A stretch of 39,393 bases of DNA from Gammaproteobacteria bacterium (GCA_020832055.1 JAFIFL010000009.1:1-39393), one strand, 5' to 3'; counted from the stretch's first letter, positions 8,386-16,686 are shown. Notes: generated by a model from the sequence alone, not told the origin. A program made the numbers and translations.

Positions 8386-8885
8386 CGGACACGCCGCAGG
8401 ATGATGCGGTTGCAGGTGGCGAAGGGGCTGTGGGCCCGAGCTTCGCGCTGCAGCGGATCTACGTGAAGGACATCTCCTTCGAGAGTCCGCGTTCGCCGGA
8501 GATCTTTCGCGGTAACTGGAAGCCACGCATCAACCTCGACCTCAATACCCGGTCGCGAATTCTCGAGACCGATGTCTATGAGGTGATCCTGACGCTGTCC
8601 ATCGAGGCTTCGACGGAAGACGAGCAGACCGGGTTCATCGTCGAGCTGCAGCAGGCCGGGGTGTTTCACATCAGCGGCCTCGACGAGGCTCAGCTCCAGC
8701 ACACCTTGGCGAGCTATTGCCCGAATCTACTGTTCCCCTATGCGCGGGAGACGGTGGATTCCCTGGTCATGAAGGGCAGCTTCCCGCCCCTCATGCTGGC
8801 TCCGGTCAACTTCGATGCGCTCTACGCCGAGGCGATGGAACGCCAGAAGCAGCAAGGGGAAGGTGGCGGCGCCGTCGCCCACTGA
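8382..8885 (+). CDS. secB: Protein-export chaperone SecB
   Basis: SecB is a tetrameric cytoplasmic chaperone that holds preproteins unfolded and passes them to SecA. The 167-residue sequence carries the family core: [17 protein letters not shown] near the start, the [12 protein letters not shown] strand, [17 protein letters not shown] and the [16 protein letters not shown] end, followed by a short polar tail. ATG overlaps the grxC stop. The gene converges with the symporter gene, separated by two hairpins. Confidence 0.96.
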   Translation: MTDTPQDDAVAGGEGAVGPSFALQRIYVKDISFESPRSPEIFRGNWKPRINLDLNTRSRILETDVYEVILTLSIEASTEDEQTGFIVELQQAGVFHISGLDEAQLQHTLASYCPNLLFPYARETVDSLVMKGSFPPLMLAPVNFDALYAEAMERQKQQGEGGGAVAH

Positions 8886-8894
8886 TCTCTGGGT

Positions 8895-8919
8895 CCTGGA
8901 CGCCCGGGTGCGGTCCAGG
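8895..8919. terminator. Hairpin after secB (possible decayed repeat pair)
   Basis: CCTGGAC (8895-8901) and GTCCAGG (8913-8919) form a perfect 7-bp stem with an 11-nt loop, 10 bp after the secB stop. No T-run follows. The arms resemble the CTGGAC/GTCCAG end of the dispersed 11-mer in inverted arrangement. Confidence 0.35.
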
Positions 8920-8931
8920 GCAGCCTTGCAA

Positions 8932-8958
8932 CGCCCGGGCGCTCAATGGGCCCGGGCG
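8932..8958. terminator. GC-rich hairpin between convergent secB and symporter genes
   Basis: CGCCCGGGC (8932-8940) pairs perfectly with GCCCGGGCG (8950-8958) around a 9-nt loop. It overlaps the last codons of the symporter gene. It lacks a U-tract, so it is a candidate bidirectional stop or mRNA 3'-end stabiliser rather than a classical terminator. Confidence 0.45.
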
Positions 8959-10709
8959 GCAGTAGACCCGCGTGGAATCCGGATCGACTCGACCATGTCC
9001 TGAACCGGTTGCGGTGGTGGTCGCGTTAGCGCGCTGACACTGAAGGCGACGGCGAAGTTCAACAGCATCCCCACGGCACCAATCCCCTCCGGTGAAATCC
9101 CGAACAGCCAGTTCTCCGGGATGTCGGCGGCCATCGGTTCGATGATCACGCCCTTGAACCAGACCAGGTAGCCGAGGGTGAACAGCAGGCCGGTGAGCAT
9201 GCCCGCGATGGCCCCCTCGCGGTTCATGCGCTTGGAAAATATCCCCATCAGGATGGCCGGAAACAGCGATGCCGCGGCCAGCCCGAAGGCGAATGCAACC
9301 ACCTGGGCCACGAATCCCGGCGGGTTGTAGCCCAGATAACCTGCCATGCAGACGGCCACGGCGGCTGCGCAGCGTCCCGCCAGGAGTTCGCCACGCTCCG
9401 AGATGCGTTTCCAGAACACGCTCTTGAGCAGGTCGTGGGAGAACGCCGCAGAGATGACGAGCAGCAGGCCGGCGGCGGTGGACAGCGCCGCAGCGATACC
9501 CCCTGCTGCCACCAGCGCAATGACCCAGTTGGGCAGCCCGGCGATCTCCGGGTTGGCGAGGACCAGGATGTCGCGATCCACGGTCAGCTCATTGCCGGCC
9601 CAGCCGTATGCGGCCGCCTGTTCTGCGAAGGCTTCATTGGCGTCGTTGTAGTACTGCACCCGGCCGTCTTCATTTTTGTCTTCGAAGGTGATCAGGCCGG
9701 TGGCGGCCCAGGTGTCGAACCATTCCGGGCGCTCACTGAAGAGCAGATTTCCGGCCGGGTCCCCTACCGGGCCGGTCTGTACGGTCTCGATCAGGTTCAT
9801 GCGGGCCAGGGCACCCACCGCGGGTGCCGTCGTGTAGAGGATGGCGATGAAGACCAGTGCCCAGAAGGCGGAGCGGCGGGCATCAGAGACCTTGGGAACC
9901 GTGAAAAAGCGCACGATGACGTGAGGCAGGCCGGCGGTACCGACCATGAGCGCGGCCGTGATGAAGAACACATCGATGGTGCTCTTGGAGCCGTCAGTGT
10001 AGGCCGTGAACCCGAGATCCGTGACCAGATTGTCGAGGTGGTCGAGCAGGTAGGTGCTGCCATCGTTCAGGGTGCTGCCGAAGGCCAGTTGCGGAATCGG
10101 ATTGCCGGTCATCTGCAGGGCAATGAACACCGCCGGGACCGTGTAGGCGAAAATGAGCACACAGTACTGGGCGACCTGGGTGTAGGTGATGCCTTTCATA
10201 CCGCCGAGCACGGCGTAGAAGAACACCACGGCCATGCCGATCAGCAACCCGGTGGTGACGTCCACCTCCAGGAAGCGGGAAAAGACGATGCCCACCCCGC
10301 GCATCTGCCCGGCGACGTAGGTGAAAGAGATGAAGATCAGGCAGATGACCGCCACGATACGTGCTGATTGGGAATAGTAGCGGTCACCGATGAACTCCGG
10401 GACGGTGAACTTGCCGAACTTGCGCAGGTACGGGGCCAGCAGCAGGGCGAGCAGAACGTAGCCGCCGGTCCAGCCCATCAGGTAGACCGCCCCGTCGTAG
10501 CCGAGGTAGGCGATGAGGCCGGCCATGGAGATGAACGAGGCGGCGGACATCCAGTCGGCCGCGGTGGCCATGCCATTGGCGACCGGGTGGACACCCTTGC
10601 CGGCCACGTAGAAGTCGCCCGTGCTGCTGGCCCGGGAAGCGATGGCAATGCTGATGTAGAGCAGGAAACTTGCGCCGACGACCAGGTAGATCAGGGTCTG
10701 GAGTGCCAT
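8943..10709 (-). CDS. Sodium:solute symporter (SSS family, partner of DUF4212 subunit)
   Basis: The 588-residue polytopic protein has about 13 membrane segments typical of the SSS family. Near the N-terminus DFYVAGKGVHPVANGMATAADWMSAASF covers the conserved helix-1 region, and FTVPEFIGDRYY and GGMKGITYTQVAQY are acetate-permease-like. Pairing with a DUF4212 protein 7 bp upstream places it in the VC_2705-like subgroup, whose substrate is usually inferred to be acetate or another small carboxylate. A hydrophilic loop at about 320-385 contains DKNEDGRV (344-351), resembling an EF-hand-type acidic loop. Substrate identity is inference. Confidence 0.88.
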   Translation of the reverse strand: MALQTLIYLVVGASFLLYISIAIASRASSTGDFYVAGKGVHPVANGMATAADWMSAASFISMAGLIAYLGYDGAVYLMGWTGGYVLLALLLAPYLRKFGKFTVPEFIGDRYYSQSARIVAVICLIFISFTYVAGQMRGVGIVFSRFLEVDVTTGLLIGMAVVFFYAVLGGMKGITYTQVAQYCVLIFAYTVPAVFIALQMTGNPIPQLAFGSTLNDGSTYLLDHLDNLVTDLGFTAYTDGSKSTIDVFFITAALMVGTAGLPHVIVRFFTVPKVSDARRSAFWALVFIAILYTTAPAVGALARMNLIETVQTGPVGDPAGNLLFSERPEWFDTWAATGLITFEDKNEDGRVQYYNDANEAFAEQAAAYGWAGNELTVDRDILVLANPEIAGLPNWVIALVAAGGIAAALSTAAGLLLVISAAFSHDLLKSVFWKRISERGELLAGRCAAAVAVCMAGYLGYNPPGFVAQVVAFAFGLAAASLFPAILMGIFSKRMNREGAIAGMLTGLLFTLGYLVWFKGVIIEPMAADIPENWLFGISPEGIGAVGMLLNFAVAFSVSALTRPPPQPVQDMVESIRIPRGSTAARAH

Positions 10710-10716
10710 GTGGGGG

Positions 10717-11007
10717 CTACTCCTCGTCGACGTCGAAAGCCCGATCGAGCCGGGTCATCGCACGGGCGTAGTAAGCGATGACGGCCATGAAGACCAGGAT
10801 CGAGCCCTGCTGCGCGAACCAGAAGCCCAGCGGGAAGCCGCCGATGCGGAACTGATTGAGCACATCCACGAACAGGATGCCGCAGCCGTAGGAGACGAAG
10901 AACCAGACGGCGAGGCAGCGCAGCACCAGCCGCAGGTTGGCGCGCCAATAGTCTCGGTGGTTCGGCGTGATCGATGGTTCACCCGGATGCTCAGGCTTGT
11001 CAGTCAC
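10717..11007 (-). CDS. DUF4212 sodium/substrate symporter small subunit
   Basis: The 96-residue protein has the family signature YWRANLRL (20-27) and two membrane helices (about 29-52 and 64-84). It is the usual small partner of VC_2705-type SSS permeases. GTG 11007 is preferred because GGAG lies 6-7 bp before it and the family normally begins a short distance before YWRANL. Upstream ATGs at 11025 and 11049 are in frame but poorly placed. The SSS gene follows 7 bp later and is surely co-transcribed. Confidence 0.85.
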   Translation of the reverse strand: MTDKPEHPGEPSITPNHRDYWRANLRLVLRCLAVWFFVSYGCGILFVDVLNQFRIGGFPLGFWFAQQGSILVFMAVIAYYARAMTRLDRAFDVDEE

Positions 11008-11030
11008 TTGCAGCTCCCCTCCCATGGACT

Positions 11031-11046
11031 CCCCGCGAACGCGGGG
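11031..11046. terminator. Short GC hairpin between trmL and the symporter pair
   Basis: CCCCGCG (11031-11037) and CGCGGGG (11040-11046) form a perfect stem. On the plus strand it is followed by CATTTTGTTT, but no plus-strand gene enters it. On the minus strand it lies in the leader of the DUF4212 gene, 24 bp before its start, and lacks a U-run there. It may end trmL transcription or shape the symporter leader. Confidence 0.35.
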
Positions 11047-11113
11047 CATTTTGTTTGAACCAGCTGTTGGCTGGGACCTCGGATTCAGCGGGCCGGACCT
11101 CATCCTCGCAGGC

Positions 11114-11647
11114 TCAGGATCCCCCGCTGAACTCGAGTTGCCGCCAAGCTTCGAAGACGGCTACCGCCACCGCGTTGCTCAGATTCAGGCTGCGATTGTG
11201 CGGTCGCATCGGCAGGCGCACGCGTCGGGCCTCGGGTATACCCGCAAGAATGGCTTCGGGCAGGCCCCGGGTCTCGGCACCGAACAGCAGAACGTCGCCA
11301 GCCCGCCATCTGATCTGGTCATGGCGCCGGGCACCGCGCGTCGAGAAAGCGTACACCCGCCGCCGACTCTGGACACCCAAGTGAAGTCCCATCACCTCTT
11401 GGGTGTCCAGGGTTCGATCGGGTGTTTCCTGGGTGTCCAGAGACGTCAGGCATGCCGACAGGTCTCGATGGACGAGGACACCGGCATACTCGTGGTAGTC
11501 CAGGCCGGCCCGGCGCAGGCGGGCATCCTCCAGAGTGAAGCCGAGGGGCTCGATCAGGTGCAGCCGGCAGCCGGTGTTGGCGCACAGACGAATGACATTG
11601 CCCGTGTTGGGTGGGATTTCGGACTCATGGAGGACGACTTCGAACAT
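11114..11647 (-). CDS. trmL: tRNA (cytidine/uridine-2'-O-)-methyltransferase TrmL, with repeat-derived insertion
   Basis: TrmL is a SPOUT enzyme that 2'-O-methylates the wobble base of tRNA-Leu. The N-terminal half (VVLHESEIPPNTGNVIRLC, then RLHLIEPLGF and RRAGLDYHE) and the knot (LLFGAETRGLP, RSLNLSNAVAVAVFEAWRQL) are intact. From ATG 11647 it has 177 residues, about 20 more than E. coli TrmL (157 residues by recall). The excess lies at about 65-95 and is encoded by three copies of the dispersed 11-bp repeat: LDTQ at 70-73 and 80-83, and LGVQS at 90-94 from an inverted copy. The frame stays open, so the enzyme is probably functional. The frame extends upstream to 11740 without family similarity. 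Confidence 0.9.
   Translation of the reverse strand: MFEVVLHESEIPPNTGNVIRLCANTGCRLHLIEPLGFTLEDARLRRAGLDYHEYAGVLVHRDLSACLTSLDTQETPDRTLDTQEVMGLHLGVQSRRRVYAFSTRGARRHDQIRWRAGDVLLFGAETRGLPEAILAGIPEARRVRLPMRPHNRSLNLSNAVAVAVFEAWRQLEFSGGS
11369..11440. repeat. Three TGGGTGTCCAG repeats inside trmL, two as an inverted pair
   Basis: A reverse copy lies at 11369-11379, and forward copies at 11400-11410 and 11430-11440. The first two extend to a perfect 13-bp inverted repeat, CTGGACACCCAAG (11369-11381) and CTTGGGTGTCCAG (11398-11410), with a 16-nt loop. A degenerate GGGTGTTTCC lies between the two forward copies. The block is in frame with trmL and accounts for its extra length. Confidence 0.85.
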
Positions 11648-11758
11648 GTGATGCCCAGTGTCAGATCCGGTCGCGAGGACGTTATCGAGAGTTGAGGGGC
11701 TGACATCGCTGCCCCGTTTGAGCGCTGACGCTGGCGCCAAGAGGGAGTGCTGCGGACA

Positions 11759-12847
11759 TCAGTTCGGCAGAGCCCGGGGGACCATCACAGGGCGCTCGAG
11801 CCAGCGCTCGAAGCGCTCCTTGAGCCGGTCGAGATTGGCCGCCCACCACTCGGCGTCGCCCTCGATGGCGGTTGCCATGTTTTCTTCTGCCGTCGGCAAC
11901 TGACGGCGGATCTCCGGGTCGATCCGCTCCAGGGATGATCGGCGTACTGGTCCGTAGGGGATGTAGCGCATCTGTCGGGCCAGGCTTTCGGTGCTGGTGG
12001 CGAAACGGATGAAATCCGCCGCCAGTTCCGGGCGACGGCCGTTGCGGGGCATGACCCAGACATCCATGAACCAGACCTGATGATCCCACAGTATCGCGAA
12101 GTTCTCGCCACGCTGTACCGCGTCGAACACGCGGCCATTGAACACCGATGTCATGCTCACCCGACCGGTCTCCAGCAGCCGGATTGCTTCTTCGCCGCTG
12201 CGCCACCAGTCCACCCAGGGCTTGATCCGGTTGAGTACGCGAAAAGCGCGCTCGACCCCTTCCTCCGTGTCGAGTACCCGGTAGACGTCCTCCCGTGCAA
12301 CGCCGTCTGCGATCAGGGCCCATTCCAGATTCACCTTTGGCGAACGCCGCAAGCCGCGCCGTCCGGGGAAGCCCTGGACGTCGAAAAAGTCCTCGACGCT
12401 CCGAGGCGGTCGGTCGATCCGGTCCTGGTCGTAGGCGACGACGGTGGCGGCGACTACGTTGCCGATGCCACAGGGCAGCAGGCTGCCGTCGAGAAAGTCC
12501 TGCCCGGCCGGGGTGCCATCCGGGGCCGGTGGCAGCGTGTCGTGGTCGAACGGCAGCAGCAGACCCTCGCGGCAGGCGCGGCCGGCATCGAACAATTCCA
12601 TGTCCACCACGTCCCAGCGCACGTTCCATGAGCGGACCTGGGAGCGCACCTCCTTGATGCCGCCATTGTACTCGAGGACGTCCACCGTGATGCCGGCAGC
12701 CTCCTCGAAAGGCAGGATGAACCCCAGCATCTGGCTTTTCACGTAGGCACCGCCCCAGGACACGACCGTCAAACGGTCTGCCGCGAAAGCGGGCGAAAGC
12801 AGCAGCGCAGTCGTGCACAGCAGCATGAATCGTCGCAGCATGCTCAC
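11759..12847 (-). CDS. Periplasmic spermidine/putrescine-type substrate-binding protein
   Basis: This 362-residue secreted protein has a signal peptide (cleavage near A22-A23 in PAFAAD) and a PotD/PotF-like fold (COG0687): LTVVSWGGAYVKSQ at the mature start, VEYNGG-type segment, WDVVDMELFDAG, and YDQDRI..PRSVEDFFDVQGFPGRRGLR. It begins at GTG 12847, overlapping the porin stop by 4 bp; ATG 12841 is an alternative. No ABC permease or ATPase gene is adjacent. Pairing with a porin suggests uptake of a small cationic or acidic solute across both envelope layers, but the substrate is unknown. Confidence 0.85.
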   Translation of the reverse strand: MSMLRRFMLLCTTALLLSPAFAADRLTVVSWGGAYVKSQMLGFILPFEEAAGITVDVLEYNGGIKEVRSQVRSWNVRWDVVDMELFDAGRACREGLLLPFDHDTLPPAPDGTPAGQDFLDGSLLPCGIGNVVAATVVAYDQDRIDRPPRSVEDFFDVQGFPGRRGLRRSPKVNLEWALIADGVAREDVYRVLDTEEGVERAFRVLNRIKPWVDWWRSGEEAIRLLETGRVSMTSVFNGRVFDAVQRGENFAILWDHQVWFMDVWVMPRNGRRPELAADFIRFATSTESLARQMRYIPYGPVRRSSLERIDPEIRRQLPTAEENMATAIEGDAEWWAANLDRLKERFERWLERPVMVPRALPN

Positions 12848-14166
12848 CAGTAGTACCCCAGGTTGATGTTGAGGCGGCCCCGCCAGCGGTCGTCACTGCC
12901 GTCTGCCAGGGAGCCCTCGCCGAAGAACAGCATGTTGCGTGCGAAGATCAGGTCCACGTACGCGAACAGGGGCCCGGCGCCGGCACCGCAGCCTACGGTA
13001 TTGAGTTCCGAATCCTGGCCATCACCCACGTCCTTGAACAGGCGCGAGTAGTTGTTGTAGCACACCAGCTGGTCGAGCCAGCGGCCGGTCAGATCGAAGT
13101 TGTAGGCGAGGTTCGCTGCGGCCAGTTTGCCGCGGGCGGCGAGGTCGAAGCTGGTGCCGAACGCCCCGAGGCGGATCGTGTCGTTGCTCACGCCTGCGGG
13201 ATTGTCCGGATCATAGTCGTAGCGGATGCCCTGCAGCTGGAGGTTCCAGCGACCGCAGCGGCTGTCCACATGCCCGGCTGCGGCCCAGTGGCTGCCGCGG
13301 CTGTCGGTGATGGCATTGACCAGATCCCCCCGCTGCCCCGAAATGCCGAACTCGTTTTCGCAGCCGGTGTCCCGCCCGATTGTGTAGGCGACTCGGGCAT
13401 TGAAGCGGTTGATGTCCTCGTTCTGCTGGTCGTCCTTTCGGACCACGTCAGGCGCGTAGCGTGCCAGCCTGCCGGCGTTGCCGAGTTCCTCGTTTTTGTA
13501 GAACGCCAGATGGAAGTCCCAGGGACCGTCGCTGCGCTCATAGGCAATGCCGAGATCGTGGTTGTCCGAGAATCCGGCATAGAACGGGACGCCATCCCAG
13601 AAGTTGTGGGATGCAAATGGGAGCAGTCCGAACGGCACCCGGTGGATACCCAGCTTGATCATGCTCTCATCACCGAACCGGTAGCCGATCCAACCATGGC
13701 GGATCACGTCCATGTCGGGCGTGTAGCGGTACTCCGCCGAGAGGATGATGTCGCGGATCTCGCCATCCACGTTGAGGCGGAACAGATCGAAGCCGCTGTC
13801 ACCGCGGCGCGTGCGGGAGTCGCGCACGTCCTCGCGAAAGGAGTGGTTGAATCGCAGGGCACCACCGAAGCGGATTGGCGGCGGCTCGGGGGCCGCGCCA
13901 ATGCGGGCCTCCTCGAGACGCTCGGCGCCAGTCACGGCCTCATCGAGCCGCTCCGTCTCGAATCGCGGTTCAGGCACTTCCGGGCGCGCAGCCGAACGCC
14001 GCCTTTCCGTATCCAGGCGCCGTTCGAGGACCTCCAGGCGTTGCTGCAGCGCCTCGAGCTGTTGCTGCAATCGTGCGACTTCGTCCACCTCCGACCTTGA
14101 CGGCGCTGGGATGAACGCCAGCATGAGTAAAGCCACGGCAGCAGTGCACCGGCTTACGGTGGCCAT
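12844..14166 (-). CDS. Outer-membrane porin with N-terminal coiled coil (OprO/OprP-like)
   Basis: The product is about 440 residues: a signal peptide (1-25), a short coiled coil (about 26-57, LQQQLEALQQRLEVLERRL), a proline-rich linker, and a beta-barrel from about 95 to the end. Alternating aromatic strands, a GYRFGDESMIKLGIHRVPFGLLPF segment and the C-terminal tryptophan (LGYYW) fit the phosphate-selective porin O/P superfamily. GTG 14172, with GGAGGG before it, is an alternative start. It is translationally coupled to the binding-protein gene. Substrate selectivity cannot be read from the sequence. Confidence 0.82.
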   Translation of the reverse strand: MATVSRCTAAVALLMLAFIPAPSRSEVDEVARLQQQLEALQQRLEVLERRLDTERRRSAARPEVPEPRFETERLDEAVTGAERLEEARIGAAPEPPPIRFGGALRFNHSFREDVRDSRTRRGDSGFDLFRLNVDGEIRDIILSAEYRYTPDMDVIRHGWIGYRFGDESMIKLGIHRVPFGLLPFASHNFWDGVPFYAGFSDNHDLGIAYERSDGPWDFHLAFYKNEELGNAGRLARYAPDVVRKDDQQNEDINRFNARVAYTIGRDTGCENEFGISGQRGDLVNAITDSRGSHWAAAGHVDSRCGRWNLQLQGIRYDYDPDNPAGVSNDTIRLGAFGTSFDLAARGKLAAANLAYNFDLTGRWLDQLVCYNNYSRLFKDVGDGQDSELNTVGCGAGAGPLFAYVDLIFARNMLFFGEGSLADGSDDRWRGRLNINLGYYW

Positions 14167-14247
14167 ACTCACAGCACTCCCTCCACATTGCCCCACTGCC
14201 GCGAATACCCTATCAGCCAACCCCTGCCAGGCAGAACGCAGGTGAGG

Positions 14248-14778
14248 TCAGCCGAACAGGGATGACTGACGCTCAGCCAGGAACACGCCCTCGTGCTGCA
14301 GCAGCCAGCGCTTGGCAGCCAGCCCGCCGGCGTATCCGGTGAGCGAGCCGTCGCTGCCAATGACACGATGGCAGGGCACCACGATGGCCAGTGGATTGCG
14401 GCCATTGGCGGCGCCCACCGCCCGGGTGGCCGTGGGCTGACCGAGCCGGCGGGCGACCTTGGCATAGCTCTCGGTCGTGCCGTAGGGAATCTCCGCCAGA
14501 GCCCGCAGCACGGCGAGTTGAAACGACGTGCCCTGAGGTGACAGCGACAGGTCGAAGGTTCGGCGTGTGCCGGCAAAGTACTCTTCGAGCTGCCCACGGG
14601 CATTGGCGAGCGCCTCATCGTCACGTCGCCAGCCCGGTTCGGGGTCCATGGCCTCGTTCTGTTGCGGCAGGAAGATGCGGCACAAACCCTGGTCGCAGGC
14701 CACCAGCAACAGGGGGCCGAGCGGGCTCGGCATTTGCGTCCACAGCAGGGTGTCAGCGGAACTTTGAGTAGCCGTCAT
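14248..14778 (-). CDS. ogt: Methylated-DNA--protein-cysteine S-methyltransferase
   Basis: This suicide enzyme transfers alkyl groups from O6-alkylguanine to its own cysteine. The 176-residue product has the active-site motif VVPCHRVIG with C136, the helix-turn-helix region [21 protein letters not shown] and a C-terminal [16 protein letters not shown] precedes ATG 14778 at good spacing. It follows the Ada-AlkA gene by 76 bp on the same strand and supplies the O6-methylguanine function which that fusion lacks. Confidence 0.95.
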   Translation of the reverse strand: MTATQSSADTLLWTQMPSPLGPLLLVACDQGLCRIFLPQQNEAMDPEPGWRRDDEALANARGQLEEYFAGTRRTFDLSLSPQGTSFQLAVLRALAEIPYGTTESYAKVARRLGQPTATRAVGAANGRNPLAIVVPCHRVIGSDGSLTGYAGGLAAKRWLLQHEGVFLAERQSSLFG

Positions 14779-14854
14779 TGCATCCTCTCCTGATGGCGGG
14801 CTGTCGACATGTCAGGTTCGGCAACCTGTCTGGGTGCCTTGCACACTTTGGCCG

Positions 14855-16342
14855 TCATGGACCCTGCGTGGCCTGGGCGGCCCAAAGTTGCAGCACGGCA
14901 TAGGCGCGCCAAGGCCGCCAGGCTTCCGCGCGCTCGCGCACGGCCCGTTCAGAGGCAAGACGTCCATCCCGACCCAGCCTGGAGCGCAGGACCAGATCGC
15001 CGGCGGGGAAGGCATCCGGGTCGCGCCCGGCGCGCATGCACAAGTACTCCACGGTCCAGGGTCCGATACCGGGTAGTGCGAGCAGACTGTTGCGCCAGCG
15101 CTCCAGCGGCGCCGCGAAGTCCACTGCGCCTTCGGTGCAGGCCAGCGCCAAATGCTCCAGGGCACGGCGCCGGGTTGCAGGAATGCCGAGTTGGGAGAGA
15201 TCGGCGGCAGCGACTGCCCCGGGATCGGGAAATGGCAGAGGACCAGCGTCTCCCGACCGATCGCACAGGCGCAGCAATCGGGCCGTGAGCGTGCGCGCTG
15301 CAGCGACGCTGACCTGCTGGCCGAGGATCGCGCGTACCGCGCCCTCGAACGGATCCCACATGCCGGGGACCCGGCGTCCGGGCAGGGCAAGCACGCCGGG
15401 AGCCAGTAGCGGATCCCTGGCCAGGGCGGCATCAATGGTGTGGCTGTCGGCATCGATATCCGTGAGCCGGCGCACCCGCCCGAGCAGGTCCATCAACGGC
15501 AACGTGCCCTGACCGGAAAGTTCGAGATCTACGCCGCTCGGCGCGAAGCTGATCTGCAGGTCGCCGGAACCTTCAGCCGTCTGCCAGCGGCGGCCGAGCG
15601 TGCCTGCCTCCATCCGCTCGAGTCCGGGTACCGCTCGCATTGAGAAAAAATCCGCCATGGCGGCGTGAGCAAAGGGAGTTCGCGTGCCCAGTCGAAGCCG
15701 CACCGGCGGAGCCGCCTCCCAGCGCCGATGCCGCGCCAGCCGTCGCAATTCCGTGGGGCTGCGCTGCCAGCAGCGCGCCACGGCGGCATTGAAGGTGCGA
15801 ACACTGGCGAATCCTGCAGCCAGCGCCACATCGGTGATCGGCGCATCCGTATCATCGAGGAGACGCTTGGCGACCCGGAGCCGGTGACTCGCGACGAGTG
15901 CCCGGGGACCGACACCGAAGCGTGCTTCGATGACCCGACGCAGATGGCGGCTCGACACGCCGAGGTCCGTCGCCAGCGCCTCGATGCCGCCGCCGTCTGT
16001 CGCCGTCTGCTCGATGCGGGCGAGGGCGCGATTGGCGAGATCCGCCTGCTCATCTCCCGTGGGCGCCCGCTCGGGGCGGCACCGCAGGCACGGCCGGTAG
16101 CCGGCCGCCTCCGCGCTGGCTGCCGTCGCGTGGTAGCGTTGATTCGAAGGATCCGCCAATGGCGCAGGACAGACCGGGCGGCAGTAGATCCCGGTGCTGA
16201 CGACCGCGACGAAGAAGCGGCCATCGAAGCGCGGATCACGGGCGGCTCGCGCCTGCTCGCACAGCTCGGGCGCAAGATCAGGCGAAACTTCCTGAGGAAG
16301 TTCCAGCGAGAGTCGTGCCGGGCGTGTCACTGCACTTGCCAT
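14855..16342 (-). CDS. Ada-type regulator fused to AlkA (3-methyladenine DNA glycosylase II)
   Basis: This is a 495-residue fusion. Residues 35-95 form the Ada N-terminal zinc domain; cysteines 54, 58, 85 and 88 have exactly the spacing of E. coli Ada C38/C42/C69/C72, so C54 should be the methylphosphotriester acceptor. Residues 100-205 are an AraC-type DNA-binding domain. Residues 215-320 resemble AlkA-N, and 325-490 the HhH-GPD glycosylase with LPGIGPWTVEYL and catalytic D449 (FPAGDLVLR). It would sense methylated DNA, regulate transcription and excise alkylated bases. ATG 16342 with GAGGG upstream is preferred; an in-frame start at 16381 also exists. ogt follows. Confidence 0.92.
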   Translation of the reverse strand: MASAVTRPARLSLELPQEVSPDLAPELCEQARAARDPRFDGRFFVAVVSTGIYCRPVCPAPLADPSNQRYHATAASAEAAGYRPCLRCRPERAPTGDEQADLANRALARIEQTATDGGGIEALATDLGVSSRHLRRVIEARFGVGPRALVASHRLRVAKRLLDDTDAPITDVALAAGFASVRTFNAAVARCWQRSPTELRRLARHRRWEAAPPVRLRLGTRTPFAHAAMADFFSMRAVPGLERMEAGTLGRRWQTAEGSGDLQISFAPSGVDLELSGQGTLPLMDLLGRVRRLTDIDADSHTIDAALARDPLLAPGVLALPGRRVPGMWDPFEGAVRAILGQQVSVAAARTLTARLLRLCDRSGDAGPLPFPDPGAVAAADLSQLGIPATRRRALEHLALACTEGAVDFAAPLERWRNSLLALPGIGPWTVEYLCMRAGRDPDAFPAGDLVLRSRLGRDGRLASERAVRERAEAWRPWRAYAVLQLWAAQATQGP

Positions 16343-16506
16343 ACGCCCTCGCTCCGCCCGCGCCCATCGTCGTCCGTGCACGCCCGCTCAAACCTTGCGT
16401 GCGGGCTGACAGCGGAATGGTTTCGACGCCACATCTGTACTATAGGTCCTGCCCGGTGTTCGCGTCCGGCCGAAATCGGACACTCATGCAGGAAAGGTCG
16501 ACCGCC

Positions 16507-16686
16507 GTGGAGAGTGCCATACCCACCATGACCCTGCCCGCAATCGGCCACTGCGCAGACGTCTACAGCCGGCGCTGGCAGCTGCGGGCTTCGGGACGCC
16601 TGCCGCCGCAGTCACTGGTGCGAGGCCATGCCCGGGCACTCGACTGCAACCGCCAGCCCATGCTCAACATCGAGGCTCAGCCATGA
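16507..16686 (+). CDS. Small ORF of unknown function, coupled to the metallophosphoesterase gene
   Basis: A 59-residue frame runs from GTG 16507, with AGGAAAGG about 9 bp upstream, to a TGA overlapping the next gene's ATG by 4 bp. No family is recognised; it is basic, with no membrane helix. It may be a leader peptide that couples translation, or chance. The rest of the gap from the Ada-AlkA start (16343-16506) shows only an AT-rich ACTATAGG at 16438-16445 that could serve as a -10 region. Confidence 0.35.
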   Translation: MESAIPTMTLPAIGHCADVYSRRWQLRASGRLPPQSLVRGHARALDCNRQPMLNIEAQP

